Positions 32,396-41,091 of a DNA stretch of 64,000 nt are shown here, piece after piece; position 1 is the stretch's first letter, and the number at the start of each line of letters is the position of its first letter. The position numbers and the translations under genes are program-made. The notes below the pieces were generated by a model that was not told the DNA's origin, made no database searches, and saw nothing but the letters and a program-made list of their open reading frames with translations. This DNA is from Bradyrhizobium sp. C9. Its GTDB lineage: Bacteria > Pseudomonadota > Alphaproteobacteria > Rhizobiales > Xanthobacteraceae. The stretch is from assembly GCF_002532045.1 (NCBI RefSeq), contig NZ_NWTG01000020.1, forward strand, positions 83,406-147,405, in the 5' to 3' direction.

Positions 32396-34477
32396 ATGAA
32401 AATCGGTACTCTCCTGACGGCCGCGATCGTCTCCTTGTCCGCGGTCGGCGGTGGCCTGTCGGCCTATGTCGCGGTGACCAAGTACCAGACCATGGACAAG
32501 GTTTCGACCGCGCAGAGCCGGCTCGAAATCGTCCGCGCCGTCGGTGATATCCCGCGCTACATGAACCCCGAGCGCGGCTACGCCACCAACCTGCTGCTCG
32601 CCGGCGGCACGATCGATCCGAAGCAGATCGCCGAACTCGACCGCCAGCGTCAGCTGACCGACGGCGCGCTGGCCAAGGTCAACCAGGTGCGCACCACGCT
32701 GCCGGGATCGCTCGATGATGGCGAAGCCCTCGCGCGCGAGATCGACGCGCTGAAGGTGAAGTTTGCCGGGCTGCGCGACGCCATCGCGGCTGCCATCTCA
32801 GGTCCGGCCGATGTCCGCCGCGCCGCCTCCGGCAAGATCGTCGCCGACAATTCCGTGTTCAACGCCGGAGTCACCACGCTGCTCGACGAGCAGGTGCGCC
32901 GCCTTGCCGGCCTCGACGGCAATGCCTATCGCCAGGCCAGCTACGCCAACGTTGCCTGGATGCTGCGCGACACCGGCGGCCTCAATGCCAGCCTGCACAA
33001 GGCGCTGGTCGGCGCCAAGCGCGTCGCGACCGATCAAGAGAAGATGGAGCTCTACCGCTCCACCGGCCGCACCGAACAGATCCTCTCGACGCTGCAGGAA
33101 TTGCGCAACAATCCGGCGACGCCCGCGAATGTCATGACGGCGCTCGGCAAGATGCAGGCCGACTATGTCGAGCGCTTCGGCAAAGCGCTGAAGCTTGCCA
33201 AGGAAGGCGCAGTGACCGGCAAGTATGAAGTTGATCTCGACACCTACTATCCGGAATCGCAGGTCGGCCTCGCCGCCATCATTACCGTGCGCGACGCATT
33301 CTACGAGAATGCCGAGCAGGTGCTAGCGAGCGCCTATTCGTCGGCGCGCTTCAGCTTCGCGATTGCACTGACCGGGCTGCTCGCGGTCATTGCCGTCAGC
33401 GCCGGCCTCATCGTCGTGGTCCGCCGCCGCATCCTCAACCCGATCGCCGCCCTCACCGGCCGGATGTCGCGCCTCGCCGCCGGCGACGTCGCCGAGACGA
33501 TCCCGGGAGCCGCGCGCAACGACGAGATCGGCGCGATGGCCGCCGCCGTGCAGGTGTTCAAGGACAACAGGATTGAGGCCGATCGCCTCGCGAGCGAGAA
33601 GGAAGCCGAGAACGACGTCAAGATGCGCCGCGCCCGCGTGCTCGACGATCTGACCCGCGCCTTCGAAGCCAAGGTCACCGAGCTGGTCGGCGGATTGTCC
33701 GCGGCGTCCTCGGTGATGGAGGACACAGCGCAATCGATGTCGGCGACCGCGGCCGCCACCAACCGCCAGGCCGCGGTCGTCGCCGCGGCGTCGGATCAGA
33801 CCTCGACCAACGTGCAGACGGTCGCGAGCGCGACCGAGGAGCTGACCTCCTCGATCTCGGAGATCGCCCGCCAGGTTGCGACCTCGACCGAGATCGCCGC
33901 GCGTGCGGTCGACCATGCAAGGCGCACCGGCGACACCGCGCGCTCGCTGGCCGAAGGCGCCCAGAAGATCGGCGACGTCGTGACGCTGATCCAGAGCATC
34001 GCGGCACAGACCAACCTGCTCGCGCTCAACGCCACCATCGAGGCGGCCCGCGCCGGCGAGGCCGGCCGCGGCTTTGCCGTCGTCGCCTCGGAAGTGAAGT
34101 CGCTGGCCGGCCAGACCGCGAAGGCGACCACGGAGATCTCCGAGCAGATCACCGCGATCCAGACCGCAAGCGACGAGACCGTGACCGCGATCCGCAGCGT
34201 CGTCGACGTCATCACCGAGATCGACCAGATCGGCACCGCGATTGCCGCCGCGATCGAGGAACAGGGATCGGCGACCAAGGAGATCTCGCGCAGCGTTCAG
34301 GAAGCCGCGCGCGGCACCCAGGAGGTCAACTCCAACATCTCCGGCGTGCAGCGCGCCGCCGACGACACCGGCGCGGCGGCAACCCAGGTGCTGGGCGCGG
34401 CCGAGCAGCTTTCGACGCAATCCAAGGACCTCGCCGGCCAGGTCAACCGCTTCCTCTCCGACGTGCGCGCGGCGTAG
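32396..34477 (+). CDS. Methyl-accepting chemotaxis protein
   Basis: A 693-residue chemoreceptor: first membrane helix about 4-26, a periplasmic sensor domain of roughly 290 residues (RYMNPERGYATNLLLAGG), second membrane helix about 318-341, HAMP about 342-395, then the signalling domain with the hairpin tip TNLLALNATIEAARAGEAGR at about 539-558, which binds CheA/CheW. No C-terminal CheR-tether pentapeptide is seen. The helical sensor is of the NIT/4HB-like kind; ligand unknown. ATG 32396 gives a normal N-terminus. Confidence 0.93.
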   Translation: MKIGTLLTAAIVSLSAVGGGLSAYVAVTKYQTMDKVSTAQSRLEIVRAVGDIPRYMNPERGYATNLLLAGGTIDPKQIAELDRQRQLTDGALAKVNQVRTTLPGSLDDGEALAREIDALKVKFAGLRDAIAAAISGPADVRRAASGKIVADNSVFNAGVTTLLDEQVRRLAGLDGNAYRQASYANVAWMLRDTGGLNASLHKALVGAKRVATDQEKMELYRSTGRTEQILSTLQELRNNPATPANVMTALGKMQADYVERFGKALKLAKEGAVTGKYEVDLDTYYPESQVGLAAIITVRDAFYENAEQVLASAYSSARFSFAIALTGLLAVIAVSAGLIVVVRRRILNPIAALTGRMSRLAAGDVAETIPGAARNDEIGAMAAAVQVFKDNRIEADRLASEKEAENDVKMRRARVLDDLTRAFEAKVTELVGGLSAASSVMEDTAQSMSATAAATNRQAAVVAAASDQTSTNVQTVASATEELTSSISEIARQVATSTEIAARAVDHARRTGDTARSLAEGAQKIGDVVTLIQSIAAQTNLLALNATIEAARAGEAGRGFAVVASEVKSLAGQTAKATTEISEQITAIQTASDETVTAIRSVVDVITEIDQIGTAIAAAIEEQGSATKEISRSVQEAARGTQEVNSNISGVQRAADDTGAAATQVLGAAEQLSTQSKDLAGQVNRFLSDVRAA

Positions 34478-34486
34478 CGTGAATCC

Positions 34487-34565
34487 GTGGAATGGGTAGA
34501 GCACAGCGAAGCCCATCAACACTCGCAGCGAAGCGATGGGTTTCGCTGTGCTCTACCCATCCTAC
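34487..34565. repeat. Intergenic repeat R2, third copy
   Basis: GTGGAATGGGTAGAGCACAG ... GCTGTGCTCTACCCATCCTAC, with compensating changes (AGCACAGC on one arm, GCTGTGCT on the other) that keep the stem paired. Lies between the chemoreceptor and the acyl-CoA dehydrogenase gene. Confidence 0.88.
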
Positions 34566-34606
34566 GTTCGTCATAATGTGATCGAAAGCTGACGTGGCTC
34601 CATGTG

Positions 34607-35770
34607 CTAGCCGCCGCGCAGGCCGAGCACGCGGCGGGCGATCGCCTGGCGATGGACCTCGCTCGGGCCTTCATACACCCGCATCAGGCGGGCCTTCTGC
34701 CAGAGCGCGTTCAGCGGCAATTCCAGCGTCACGCCGAGCGCGCCGAGGGTCTGCATGGCGTGGTCGCAGGCGTCATAGGCCATCTCGGTCGCAAACACCT
34801 TGATCATCGAGGCCTCATGGCGGATGTCCTCGCCGCGATCGGTCTTGTCCGCGGCCTCGCGCACCATCAACCGGCAGGCATGCATGCGGGTGGAGATGTC
34901 GGCGATCCACCACTGGATCGCCTGGCGCTCGGCGAGCTTGACGCCGAAGGTCTCGCGCTGCTTGGCGTGCTCGCACATCATGTCGAGCGCGCGCTTGGTG
35001 ATCCCGACGCAGGTCGACCCCATCTCGAGCCGCCGCGTGCGCAGCCGCAGCTGCATCGGCGCGTAGCCCTTGCCGACCTCGCCCAGCACGGAGTCCTTCG
35101 GGATGCGGCAGTCCTCGAACACGATCTCATAGGTCGAGCCGCCGCCGACCATCGGGATCTCACGCTCGATGATGAAGCCCGCCGTGCCCTTCTCGACGAT
35201 GAAGGAGGTGATGCCGCCCTGGCGCTGGTCGTTGCCGACGCGCGCCATCACGATGATGAAGTCGGCGGCACGCGCATTGCTGATCCAGATCTTGCGGCCG
35301 TTCAGCACCCACTGCTCGCCCTCAAGCACCGCCCGCGTCTTCATGCCTGCGGGATCGCCGCCGGCGCCGGGCTCGGAGATCGCGATCGCCGAGGCCATCC
35401 GGCCCTCGATATAGGGCTGCAGATATTTCTTCTTCTGAGCATCGGTGCCGACCGCCTGCAGCATGCGCAGGTTCGGCGAATCCGGCGGCAGCACGAACGG
35501 CACGCAGCTGCGGCCGAGCTCTTCATGCACCGCCGCCATCGTTCGCGTCGGCAAATCGTGGCCGCCGAGATCCTCCGGCGCATCGAGGCCCCAGAGGCCG
35601 AGCTCCTTGGAGACGTCGCGCAGCCGCTTGCGCTGCTCTGCGGTGAGCTCGGCATGTTCGCTGCCGGGCAGTTTGGATTTCAGATATTGCGGCTCGAGCG
35701 GGATCAGTTCGCGATCGACGAATCTGGCGACGGTCTCGCGGATCATGGCTGTCTGTTCATCATCGCTCAT
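34607..35770 (-). CDS. Acyl-CoA dehydrogenase
   Basis: A 387-residue FAD enzyme that introduces a 2,3 double bond into an acyl-CoA. Typical motifs: AIAISEPGAGGDPAGMKTRA (about 128-147), VLNGRKIWISNA (about 155-166), and the C-terminal YEGPSEVHRQAIARRVL. It belongs to the branch used for odd or branched substrates rather than the main beta-oxidation enzymes; the exact substrate is unknown. ATG 35770 has GAGGA eight bases upstream. Confidence 0.92.
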   Translation of the reverse strand: MSDDEQTAMIRETVARFVDRELIPLEPQYLKSKLPGSEHAELTAEQRKRLRDVSKELGLWGLDAPEDLGGHDLPTRTMAAVHEELGRSCVPFVLPPDSPNLRMLQAVGTDAQKKKYLQPYIEGRMASAIAISEPGAGGDPAGMKTRAVLEGEQWVLNGRKIWISNARAADFIIVMARVGNDQRQGGITSFIVEKGTAGFIIEREIPMVGGGSTYEIVFEDCRIPKDSVLGEVGKGYAPMQLRLRTRRLEMGSTCVGITKRALDMMCEHAKQRETFGVKLAERQAIQWWIADISTRMHACRLMVREAADKTDRGEDIRHEASMIKVFATEMAYDACDHAMQTLGALGVTLELPLNALWQKARLMRVYEGPSEVHRQAIARRVLGLRGG

Positions 35771-36052
35771 CCGGGATTCCTCGCCTGTGCTGTTTCGCTT
35801 CACAAAATCAGTAGCGCATTTTTTGTCGGCAGGAATAGCGGAAACGAACGCCTACGCTCACGCTCGCGCGATGGTTTCATGGTGCGGAATTCGATATCCC
35901 GCGGCGCGGTCAGCGCGTGCGCAATTGCGCAGAACGCGGCAGCGCGTCGAGCAGGCGATCGCGCAGCACGAGGTGATTGGCTGCAAGAAAGCGATCGACG
36001 ATCGGTGCCCAGATCGCCGGTGCTGCCGCGGCTCCGCGCTGGTTGCAGCCTC
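35771..36052. other. Intergenic region without recognised genes
   Basis: 282 bases between two minus-strand genes. Open frames through it show no family resemblance. It includes the TATTTTTTGTC-like AT patch just upstream of the acyl-CoA dehydrogenase gene, a plausible promoter. Confidence 0.35.
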
Positions 36053-36730
36053 CTACTCGGCAAAGCCGACGTAGCGGACGAAATCGCTGTTGGCCTCGCG
36101 GTCCGACCGCACCGCGTTGGCGGCAAAGCTGTCGTCGGGATAGCCCATCGCGACGCAGGTCATGATCACCTGGTCTTCCGGGATATTGGCGACCTCGCGC
36201 ACGATGTCGGAGCGCATGATGCCCTGGCCGTTGATCACGCTGCCGAGGCCGCGATCCCAGGCCGCCAGCACGATGCCATAGCAGAGCGCGCCGAGGTCGA
36301 AATGGCAGACCGCGCCAGGATCGAGGATCCGGTCGTAGGCCAGCACCAGCGATACCGGCGCGTCGAACTGGCGGAAGCCGCGCAGCACCCAGTCCTGCCG
36401 CATCGGCTTGTCGTCGCGGGCGATCCCCATGGCCCCGAACAACTTCTTGGCAATGTCGACCTGGCGGCCGCGGTGCACGCCCTGGTACTCGCCGTGGCTG
36501 ATGATATCGCGCTTGGCCTTGGCGCCGGCGATCATCTCCTCCATGTTGCGGCGCCGCACTTCCTCCAGCGGCGCCCCGGTCAGGACATGGACGTGCCAGG
36601 GCTGGGTGTTCATTGAGGACGGCGCGCGCTTGGCCACCTCGATGATCTCCTCGACGGTCGCCCGGGACACCGGCTGCTTCTTGAAGCCGCGCACGCTTTT
36701 GCGTGTCTGTACCAGCGTCTCGAATTCCAT
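36053..36730 (-). CDS. Nitroreductase-family FMN oxidoreductase
   Basis: A 225-residue nitroreductase: LVQTRKSVRGFKKQPVSR near the N-terminus binds FMN, RAPSSMNTQPWHVHVLTG (about 35-52), then DLGALCYGIVLAAWDRGLGS and the end motif YPDDSF. Probably reduces nitroaromatics or quinones; physiological substrate unknown. ATG 36730 with GGGGA eight bases upstream is better than the longer open frame to 36940. Confidence 0.92.
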   Translation of the reverse strand: MEFETLVQTRKSVRGFKKQPVSRATVEEIIEVAKRAPSSMNTQPWHVHVLTGAPLEEVRRRNMEEMIAGAKAKRDIISHGEYQGVHRGRQVDIAKKLFGAMGIARDDKPMRQDWVLRGFRQFDAPVSLVLAYDRILDPGAVCHFDLGALCYGIVLAAWDRGLGSVINGQGIMRSDIVREVANIPEDQVIMTCVAMGYPDDSFAANAVRSDREANSDFVRYVGFAE

Positions 36731-36879
36731 TCCGCGTTTCCCCATTTTGTTCCGCGCTGCACACGGAAATTTCTCACGGCAATCCGGGTATTTTATAGAC
36801 AAATTCGGCCGTGGGAACTTGATCGGGCCAGGAATCCGATATCCAATCCGTCCACTGGTTTGGTTTAGGGAGAACCCAG

Positions 36880-37128
36880 ATGAAGCGGATTTTCTTGGCG
36901 GCCGTGATCGCGACCTTTGCCGCCGGTTCGGCATTTGCACAGGACGCCTCCTGCGAGACGAAGGCCGTCGGCAAGGACGGCAAGCCGCTGGCCGGCGCGG
37001 CCAAGACCTCGTTCATGAAGAAGTGCACGATGGATACCTGCGAGACCAAGGCGGTGGGCTCCGACGGCAAGAAGCTCGCCGGCGCGGCCAAGAACTCGTT
37101 TATGAAGAAGTGCCAGAGCGGCGCCTGA
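36880..37128 (+). CDS. PsiF-repeat periplasmic protein
   Basis: An 82-residue protein with a signal peptide (cut after AFA) and two near-identical PsiF repeats: CETKAVGKDGKPLAGAAKTS plus FMKKC, and CETKAVGSDGKKLAGAAKNS plus FMKKC. PsiF is a phosphate-starvation gene in E. coli; function unknown. GGGAGAACCC precedes the ATG. A 6-bp hairpin (37139-37155) follows. Confidence 0.88.
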   Translation: MKRIFLAAVIATFAAGSAFAQDASCETKAVGKDGKPLAGAAKTSFMKKCTMDTCETKAVGSDGKKLAGAAKNSFMKKCQSGA

Positions 37129-37231
37129 GCCTCTCGGCGGCGCTTAATTAGCGCCCTCAATCGGGACAGATTTCATCGGGACTCAATCGGGTCGCGCAGG
37201 GCGCGGCCCGAACCGCTGTTGATCGGCACAA

Positions 37232-37477
37232 TCAGAACGAGACGCCGACCCGGACGCCCTTGCTCCAGACCCGCCGGCAACGCTTCCGGGTGTTGCCGTG
37301 AAACATCTCGAAGCGCTCGGGCAACTGGACCGGCTTGGAGAATTCCAGGCAGGCCCCTCCGGCGGAATAATCCACCAGCCGGCATTCGATCAGGGGCGCC
37401 TTCGGTTCGAGCTGGAGTTTGACCACGCTGGATACGCATCCTGACGGACGAACACGCGCAAATCGTCGGGGATGCAT
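37232..37477 (-). CDS. PilZ-domain protein
   Basis: An 81-residue single PilZ domain: RRFAR at residues 4-8 (the RxxxR switch) and DYSAGGACLEF (the D/NxSxxG motif), both needed for cyclic di-GMP binding. So it is a plausible c-di-GMP receptor, partner unknown. ATG 37477 has GAGG seven bases upstream; the longer in-frame extension overlaps the AraC gene and is rejected. Confidence 0.82.
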   Translation of the reverse strand: MHPRRFARVRPSGCVSSVVKLQLEPKAPLIECRLVDYSAGGACLEFSKPVQLPERFEMFHGNTRKRCRRVWSKGVRVGVSF

Positions 37478-37547
37478 CAGGCGGCCTCTGGTGGAATCGT
37501 ACCCACAGATTCGCAACCGCCCGTTAACATTCCGTTCAGGCGAATTG

Positions 37548-38519
37548 TTACGATTCGTGTCTGCCGCCGGCCGGATCGGCGGGCGCGACGCCGGCACGGC
37601 GCGAGGCCGCCAGCGTCTCCGATGGCGCTTCCCCGAACTGCGACCGGTAGCTCCGCGAAAAATCGCTGAGGTGCCAGAACCCGTAGGCCAGCGCACAGGC
37701 CTTGACGCTCGGCGCCCCGGCAAGCAGTTGCTGGCGCACCAGCCAGAGCCGGCGCAGCCGCAGATAGCGATGCAGGCTGATGCCCCGATAGCGCTGGATC
37801 GCATCATGCAACGTGCGCACCGACACGCCGATCTGCCTGGCGAGCTCGCCGCTGTAGATCGGGTGAGCGACGTCGCCGGCCAGGATGGCGCGCGCGTCGT
37901 TGAAGACCTTGAACTGGCGCGTCGTATTGGCCCGCATCGCCCACTTGGCCGGCACGATCTCGGCGAACGCATTGTCGACCGCAGCGAGCAGCGTCTCCTT
38001 GATCGACGCGCCCGTGGCAAACTCCGCGATCGTGACCTGATCCGACGTGACGAGCAGAACCTGCCTCACCACCTCGCGCAGCCGATCCTGCGCACGTTGA
38101 GAGATCTCGTGAATGCTGAAATGGAGTCCGGGACTCGGCCAGCCACGGTCGACAATCTCTGGCGTGAACATCATCGAGACATATTGGCGGGGCGTCTCCT
38201 CCACCGAGGTGTAGAACGCGCCGCCGCCGCCGAGCACGATCACCGCACGATCGCGTTCGACGCCGTTGAACCGCATCGGAACGCCGTCATCCATCGTGAA
38301 GCCGACCGCGGTGGTATGCCGCGCGAGCTGCGCGTCGACGATCCGCGGGAACGACTGCGTGTAGTTGAGCTCGCATCCCGGCAAACTCAGGATGATCTGC
38401 TCGGCCGAAATCTTCCGCGCGAGTGGCGTGAAATCAACATCCAGATCCCGGATCGAACTCCGGAATGCATCGACATCGTCAAAACGAAAGACTCTCGGCA
38501 CCAGCAATGGCGCCGTCAA
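37548..38519 (-). CDS. AraC-family transcriptional regulator
   Basis: A 323-residue regulator with an N-terminal cupin-like sensing domain (AraC_binding_2 type, PRQYVSMMFTPEIVDR) and a C-terminal double helix-turn-helix (about 215-310): ARQIGVSVRTLHDAIQRYRG, ACALAYGFWHLSDFSRSYRS and SQFGEAPSETL. Such proteins commonly control catabolic genes; no clear target is adjacent. It is divergent from the DUF2336 gene across 312 bases. Confidence 0.9.
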   Translation of the reverse strand: MTAPLLVPRVFRFDDVDAFRSSIRDLDVDFTPLARKISAEQIILSLPGCELNYTQSFPRIVDAQLARHTTAVGFTMDDGVPMRFNGVERDRAVIVLGGGGAFYTSVEETPRQYVSMMFTPEIVDRGWPSPGLHFSIHEISQRAQDRLREVVRQVLLVTSDQVTIAEFATGASIKETLLAAVDNAFAEIVPAKWAMRANTTRQFKVFNDARAILAGDVAHPIYSGELARQIGVSVRTLHDAIQRYRGISLHRYLRLRRLWLVRQQLLAGAPSVKACALAYGFWHLSDFSRSYRSQFGEAPSETLAASRRAGVAPADPAGGRHES

Positions 38520-38831
38520 ATGACCGCTCCTGTGAAATGATCTCTAAAATCGGCGCGCGGCGCCGCGCACGGCGCGCCGGCCGCATTGATAAATTGCATG
38601 CACAAAATTCGAATCGTCCAATGAACTCAATTCAGAAAAAATGCGGTCCGCTCGTCGAACCCGACAATCTGGCAAAATAGCGCTGCTGCCGAATTTCGAT
38701 AGTGTTTGCCGGGATATCCACCGTTGGGATCAACCTCCACATCGATTTCTATACCCCTATTAAAGATTCGGGGAGCACATTGGCATCGGGAACGATGATG
38801 TTCCCCGTCGCGGAACATTTTAGGGACCGCA
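38520..38831. other. AraC/DUF2336 divergent intergenic region
   Basis: 312 bases, AT-rich for this genome. It holds a GC-only palindromic patch (GGCGCGC ... GCGCGCC, about 38552-38580) near the araC-type gene and a TGTTCC-N7-GGAACA dyad at 38799-38817, 15 bases before the DUF2336 start, a candidate operator. No gene. Confidence 0.5.
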
Positions 38832-39545
38832 ATGACAGCCATTGCCTCGCCCGATCTTATTGCCAAGCTCGACCATGTCTTGAGAGCCGGTTCCCCGGAC
38901 CTCCGCACGCGCATGCTGCAGGAGGTGGCCGGGCTGTTTCTCGACGATGCGCACCGCCTCAGTGAACATCAGGTCAGTCTGTTCGACGACATCCTGATCC
39001 GCCTGACCGAGAGCGTTGAGCTGCGGACCCTGACCACGCTCAGCCGCTCGCTCGCCGACTTGCATCTGGTGCCGCGGGAACTCGCCCGTCGCCTCGCCAA
39101 CCATGACGATGCCGATGTCGCAGCTCCGATCCTGCGAAAATGCGCCTGCATTCCGGACGCCGATCTGATCGACATTGCCTGGATGCGGGCCGAGGGACAT
39201 CTCTGCGCGATCGCAGGACGCAAGGCGGTCAACCAGGAACTCACGGACATTCTGCTGATGCGGGGCGACAGCAATGTGCTTCGCGCGCTCGCGCGCAATC
39301 CCGGCGCCGACATGACCAGCGCCGGCCTTGCCATGATGGTCGATGCCGCCGAGCGTGACGCTGACATCGCAGCCGCGCTGGTCTCGCGCGAGGACCTGCC
39401 TCACCGCGTGCTCGCCGACCTCATCAGGCAATCCACGCCGCGCCAGCAGGCCCGGCTGCTCAAGCTTGCACGGCCCGAGTTTCGGGACGCGATCCGCGCC
39501 GCGATCGATGCCGGCCTCGCTGCGAAACCCGTTCAGGCCGTGTGA
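38832..39545 (+). CDS. DUF2336 protein
   Basis: A 237-residue all-helical protein of the DUF2336 type (HEAT-like helical repeats): DILIRLTESVELRTLTTLSR, LARRLANHDDADVAAPILRK. The family is common in alphaproteobacteria and of unknown function. AGGGA precedes the ATG. Its stop overlaps the start of a PilZ gene (GTGA), so the two are coupled. Confidence 0.85.
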   Translation: MTAIASPDLIAKLDHVLRAGSPDLRTRMLQEVAGLFLDDAHRLSEHQVSLFDDILIRLTESVELRTLTTLSRSLADLHLVPRELARRLANHDDADVAAPILRKCACIPDADLIDIAWMRAEGHLCAIAGRKAVNQELTDILLMRGDSNVLRALARNPGADMTSAGLAMMVDAAERDADIAAALVSREDLPHRVLADLIRQSTPRQQARLLKLARPEFRDAIRAAIDAGLAAKPVQAV

Positions 39546-39856
39546 GTGGCGTCATGGCGTACGGTGACCGCAGGGCGGAGCGCGTCAAGCTTGAGACGCG
39601 TCATCACGTCAATCTCATGGGAGTCGACGGCACGTGGCGGCGCAGCTGCATCCTGCTCGACGTCTCGCAAAGCGGTGCCCGGCTCGAGGTCGCCGGAACG
39701 CTTGATGTGCTGAAGGCCCAGGAGTTCTTCCTGGTGTTGTCCTCGCGCGGACTGGCGTTCCGCCGCTGCGAGCTGGTTCGTGTCGACGGCAGCGAGATCG
39801 GCGTGCGATTCATCGAAGAGCGAAAGCGAAAGGGCCGCGCCGTCATTCCGAGATGA
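39542..39856 (+). CDS. PilZ-domain protein coupled to DUF2336
   Basis: A 104-residue PilZ domain: RRAER (about 10-14) as the RxxxR switch, DVSQSGARLEV as the D/NxSxxG motif, and GVRFIEE near the end. Likely binds c-di-GMP. The GTG at 39542 overlaps the DUF2336 stop (GTGA); an ATG four codons later (39554) is an alternative. Followed 38 bases on by a small protein. Confidence 0.82.
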   Translation: MSGVMAYGDRRAERVKLETRHHVNLMGVDGTWRRSCILLDVSQSGARLEVAGTLDVLKAQEFFLVLSSRGLAFRRCELVRVDGSEIGVRFIEERKRKGRAVIPR

Positions 39857-39894
39857 GGATTGGCGGCAACCGGCCTTCAGGGGAAGTTGACGAT

Positions 39895-40086
39895 ATGACC
39901 AAGCACAGAGCAACCAGCATCGCGGTATCGGCCGTCTCCGCCGCACCATTGCGCGGCACCATCGCAATCGATTGCGCCGGCACCGTCGCGACGTTCGAGA
40001 TCGACGAGGAGCTTGCCCATCGCCTCTGCACCGACCTCGAACGGTTTCTGACCCAGGTTCCGCGCAGGACCCGCGCGGCGCGGTGA
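39895..40086 (+). CDS. Small protein of 63 residues downstream of PilZ
   Basis: Reads MTKHRATSIAVSAVSAAPLR, GTIAIDCAGTVATFEIDEEL, AHRLCTDLERFLTQVPRRTR. A beta hairpin followed by an amphipathic helix is likely. AGGGGAAG lies upstream. Probably the third member of the DUF2336-PilZ transcript; function unknown. Confidence 0.6.
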   Translation: MTKHRATSIAVSAVSAAPLRGTIAIDCAGTVATFEIDEELAHRLCTDLERFLTQVPRRTRAAR

Positions 40087-40110
40087 CCTCGAGCTGCCGA
40101 CTGCCGCGCC

Positions 40111-40986
40111 CTACTCGCGCTTGAAGCGATAGTCGAAGCGGTCGCCGTCCGCCTTGATCAGCCCGACGGTAGGCGCCGGAAAATGGATCGGCAGGATCAG
40201 CGTGTCGGTCCCGGCCACGGAGGCAAAGAACTTTCGCCGCGAGACCGCCGATTGCTTCGGGTCCCAATCCGGCTTTGCCGACCAGTCCGGCTCGCGGCAC
40301 TGGATCGCGTGGTGCATCAGATCGCCGGCAACCACCGCGCGCTGCCCCTTCGAGAAGATGTTGACGCAGCAATGGCAGGGCGAATGGCCCGGCGTCGGCG
40401 TCAGCGTGACGGTGTCGTCGAGCGCATAGTCGTCGTCGACCAGGAGCGCCTGCCCGGCTTCGACGATCGGCAGGCAATTGTCGCGAAACACCGTGCCGGG
40501 CGGATTGGCGCCCTTCGCGTTCTCGGCCTCCCAGGCGGCATACTCGCCCTTGTGGAAGACGTATTTCGCGTTCGGGAAGGTCGGCACCCAGCGCCCGTCG
40601 CGCAGCGTGGTGTTCCAGCCGGTGTGATCGATATGCAGATGGGTGCAGAACACGTAGTCGATCTGCTCATAGGAGATGCCGAGCGCGAACAGCTCGTTGC
40701 GCCAGCGCTCCTTGCCCGGGAAATCGAACGGAGGCGGATGTCCCTTGTCCTCACCGGTGCAGGTGTCGACCAGGATGGTGTAGCGCGGCGTCCGCACCAC
40801 AAAGGTCTGATAGGTGATCACCATCATGCCGCGCGCGGCATCGAAGACTTCCGGCTCCATCGTCTTCAGATGATGCTTGAACACGGCGTCGTCATAGGTC
40901 GGGAAGAAATCCTGCGGCCGCCGCCACGGCCCCTCGCGCTCGATCACCGCGTCGATCGTGATGTCGCCGATCCTGATCTGCTTCAT
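40111..40986 (-). CDS. Metallo-beta-lactamase-fold hydrolase
   Basis: A 291-residue MBL-fold enzyme with the full zinc motif THLHIDH (H116, H118, D120, H121), PTPGHSPCH for the third ligand region and VAGDLMHH for the bridging Asp. The pattern is close to quorum-quenching lactonase or parathion-hydrolase-like proteins, but the substrate is not determined. Single gene. Confidence 0.9.
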   Translation of the reverse strand: MKQIRIGDITIDAVIEREGPWRRPQDFFPTYDDAVFKHHLKTMEPEVFDAARGMMVITYQTFVVRTPRYTILVDTCTGEDKGHPPPFDFPGKERWRNELFALGISYEQIDYVFCTHLHIDHTGWNTTLRDGRWVPTFPNAKYVFHKGEYAAWEAENAKGANPPGTVFRDNCLPIVEAGQALLVDDDYALDDTVTLTPTPGHSPCHCCVNIFSKGQRAVVAGDLMHHAIQCREPDWSAKPDWDPKQSAVSRRKFFASVAGTDTLILPIHFPAPTVGLIKADGDRFDYRFKRE

Positions 40987-41091
40987 GCCGTTTCACTCCC
41001 GCTTTTCCGGGAAGCGTAGCGGGCAGCCCCTGGTCCGACAAGCCGAGCGCCGCGCAGCGCGCCATGCGGCTTTGCATCGCTGCAAACCATC

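Noticed and set aside
34604..36616. A 670-codon plus-strand open frame opposite the acyl-CoA dehydrogenase and nitroreductase.
   Set aside because: Both opposite genes are secure, and the frame is a composition shadow.
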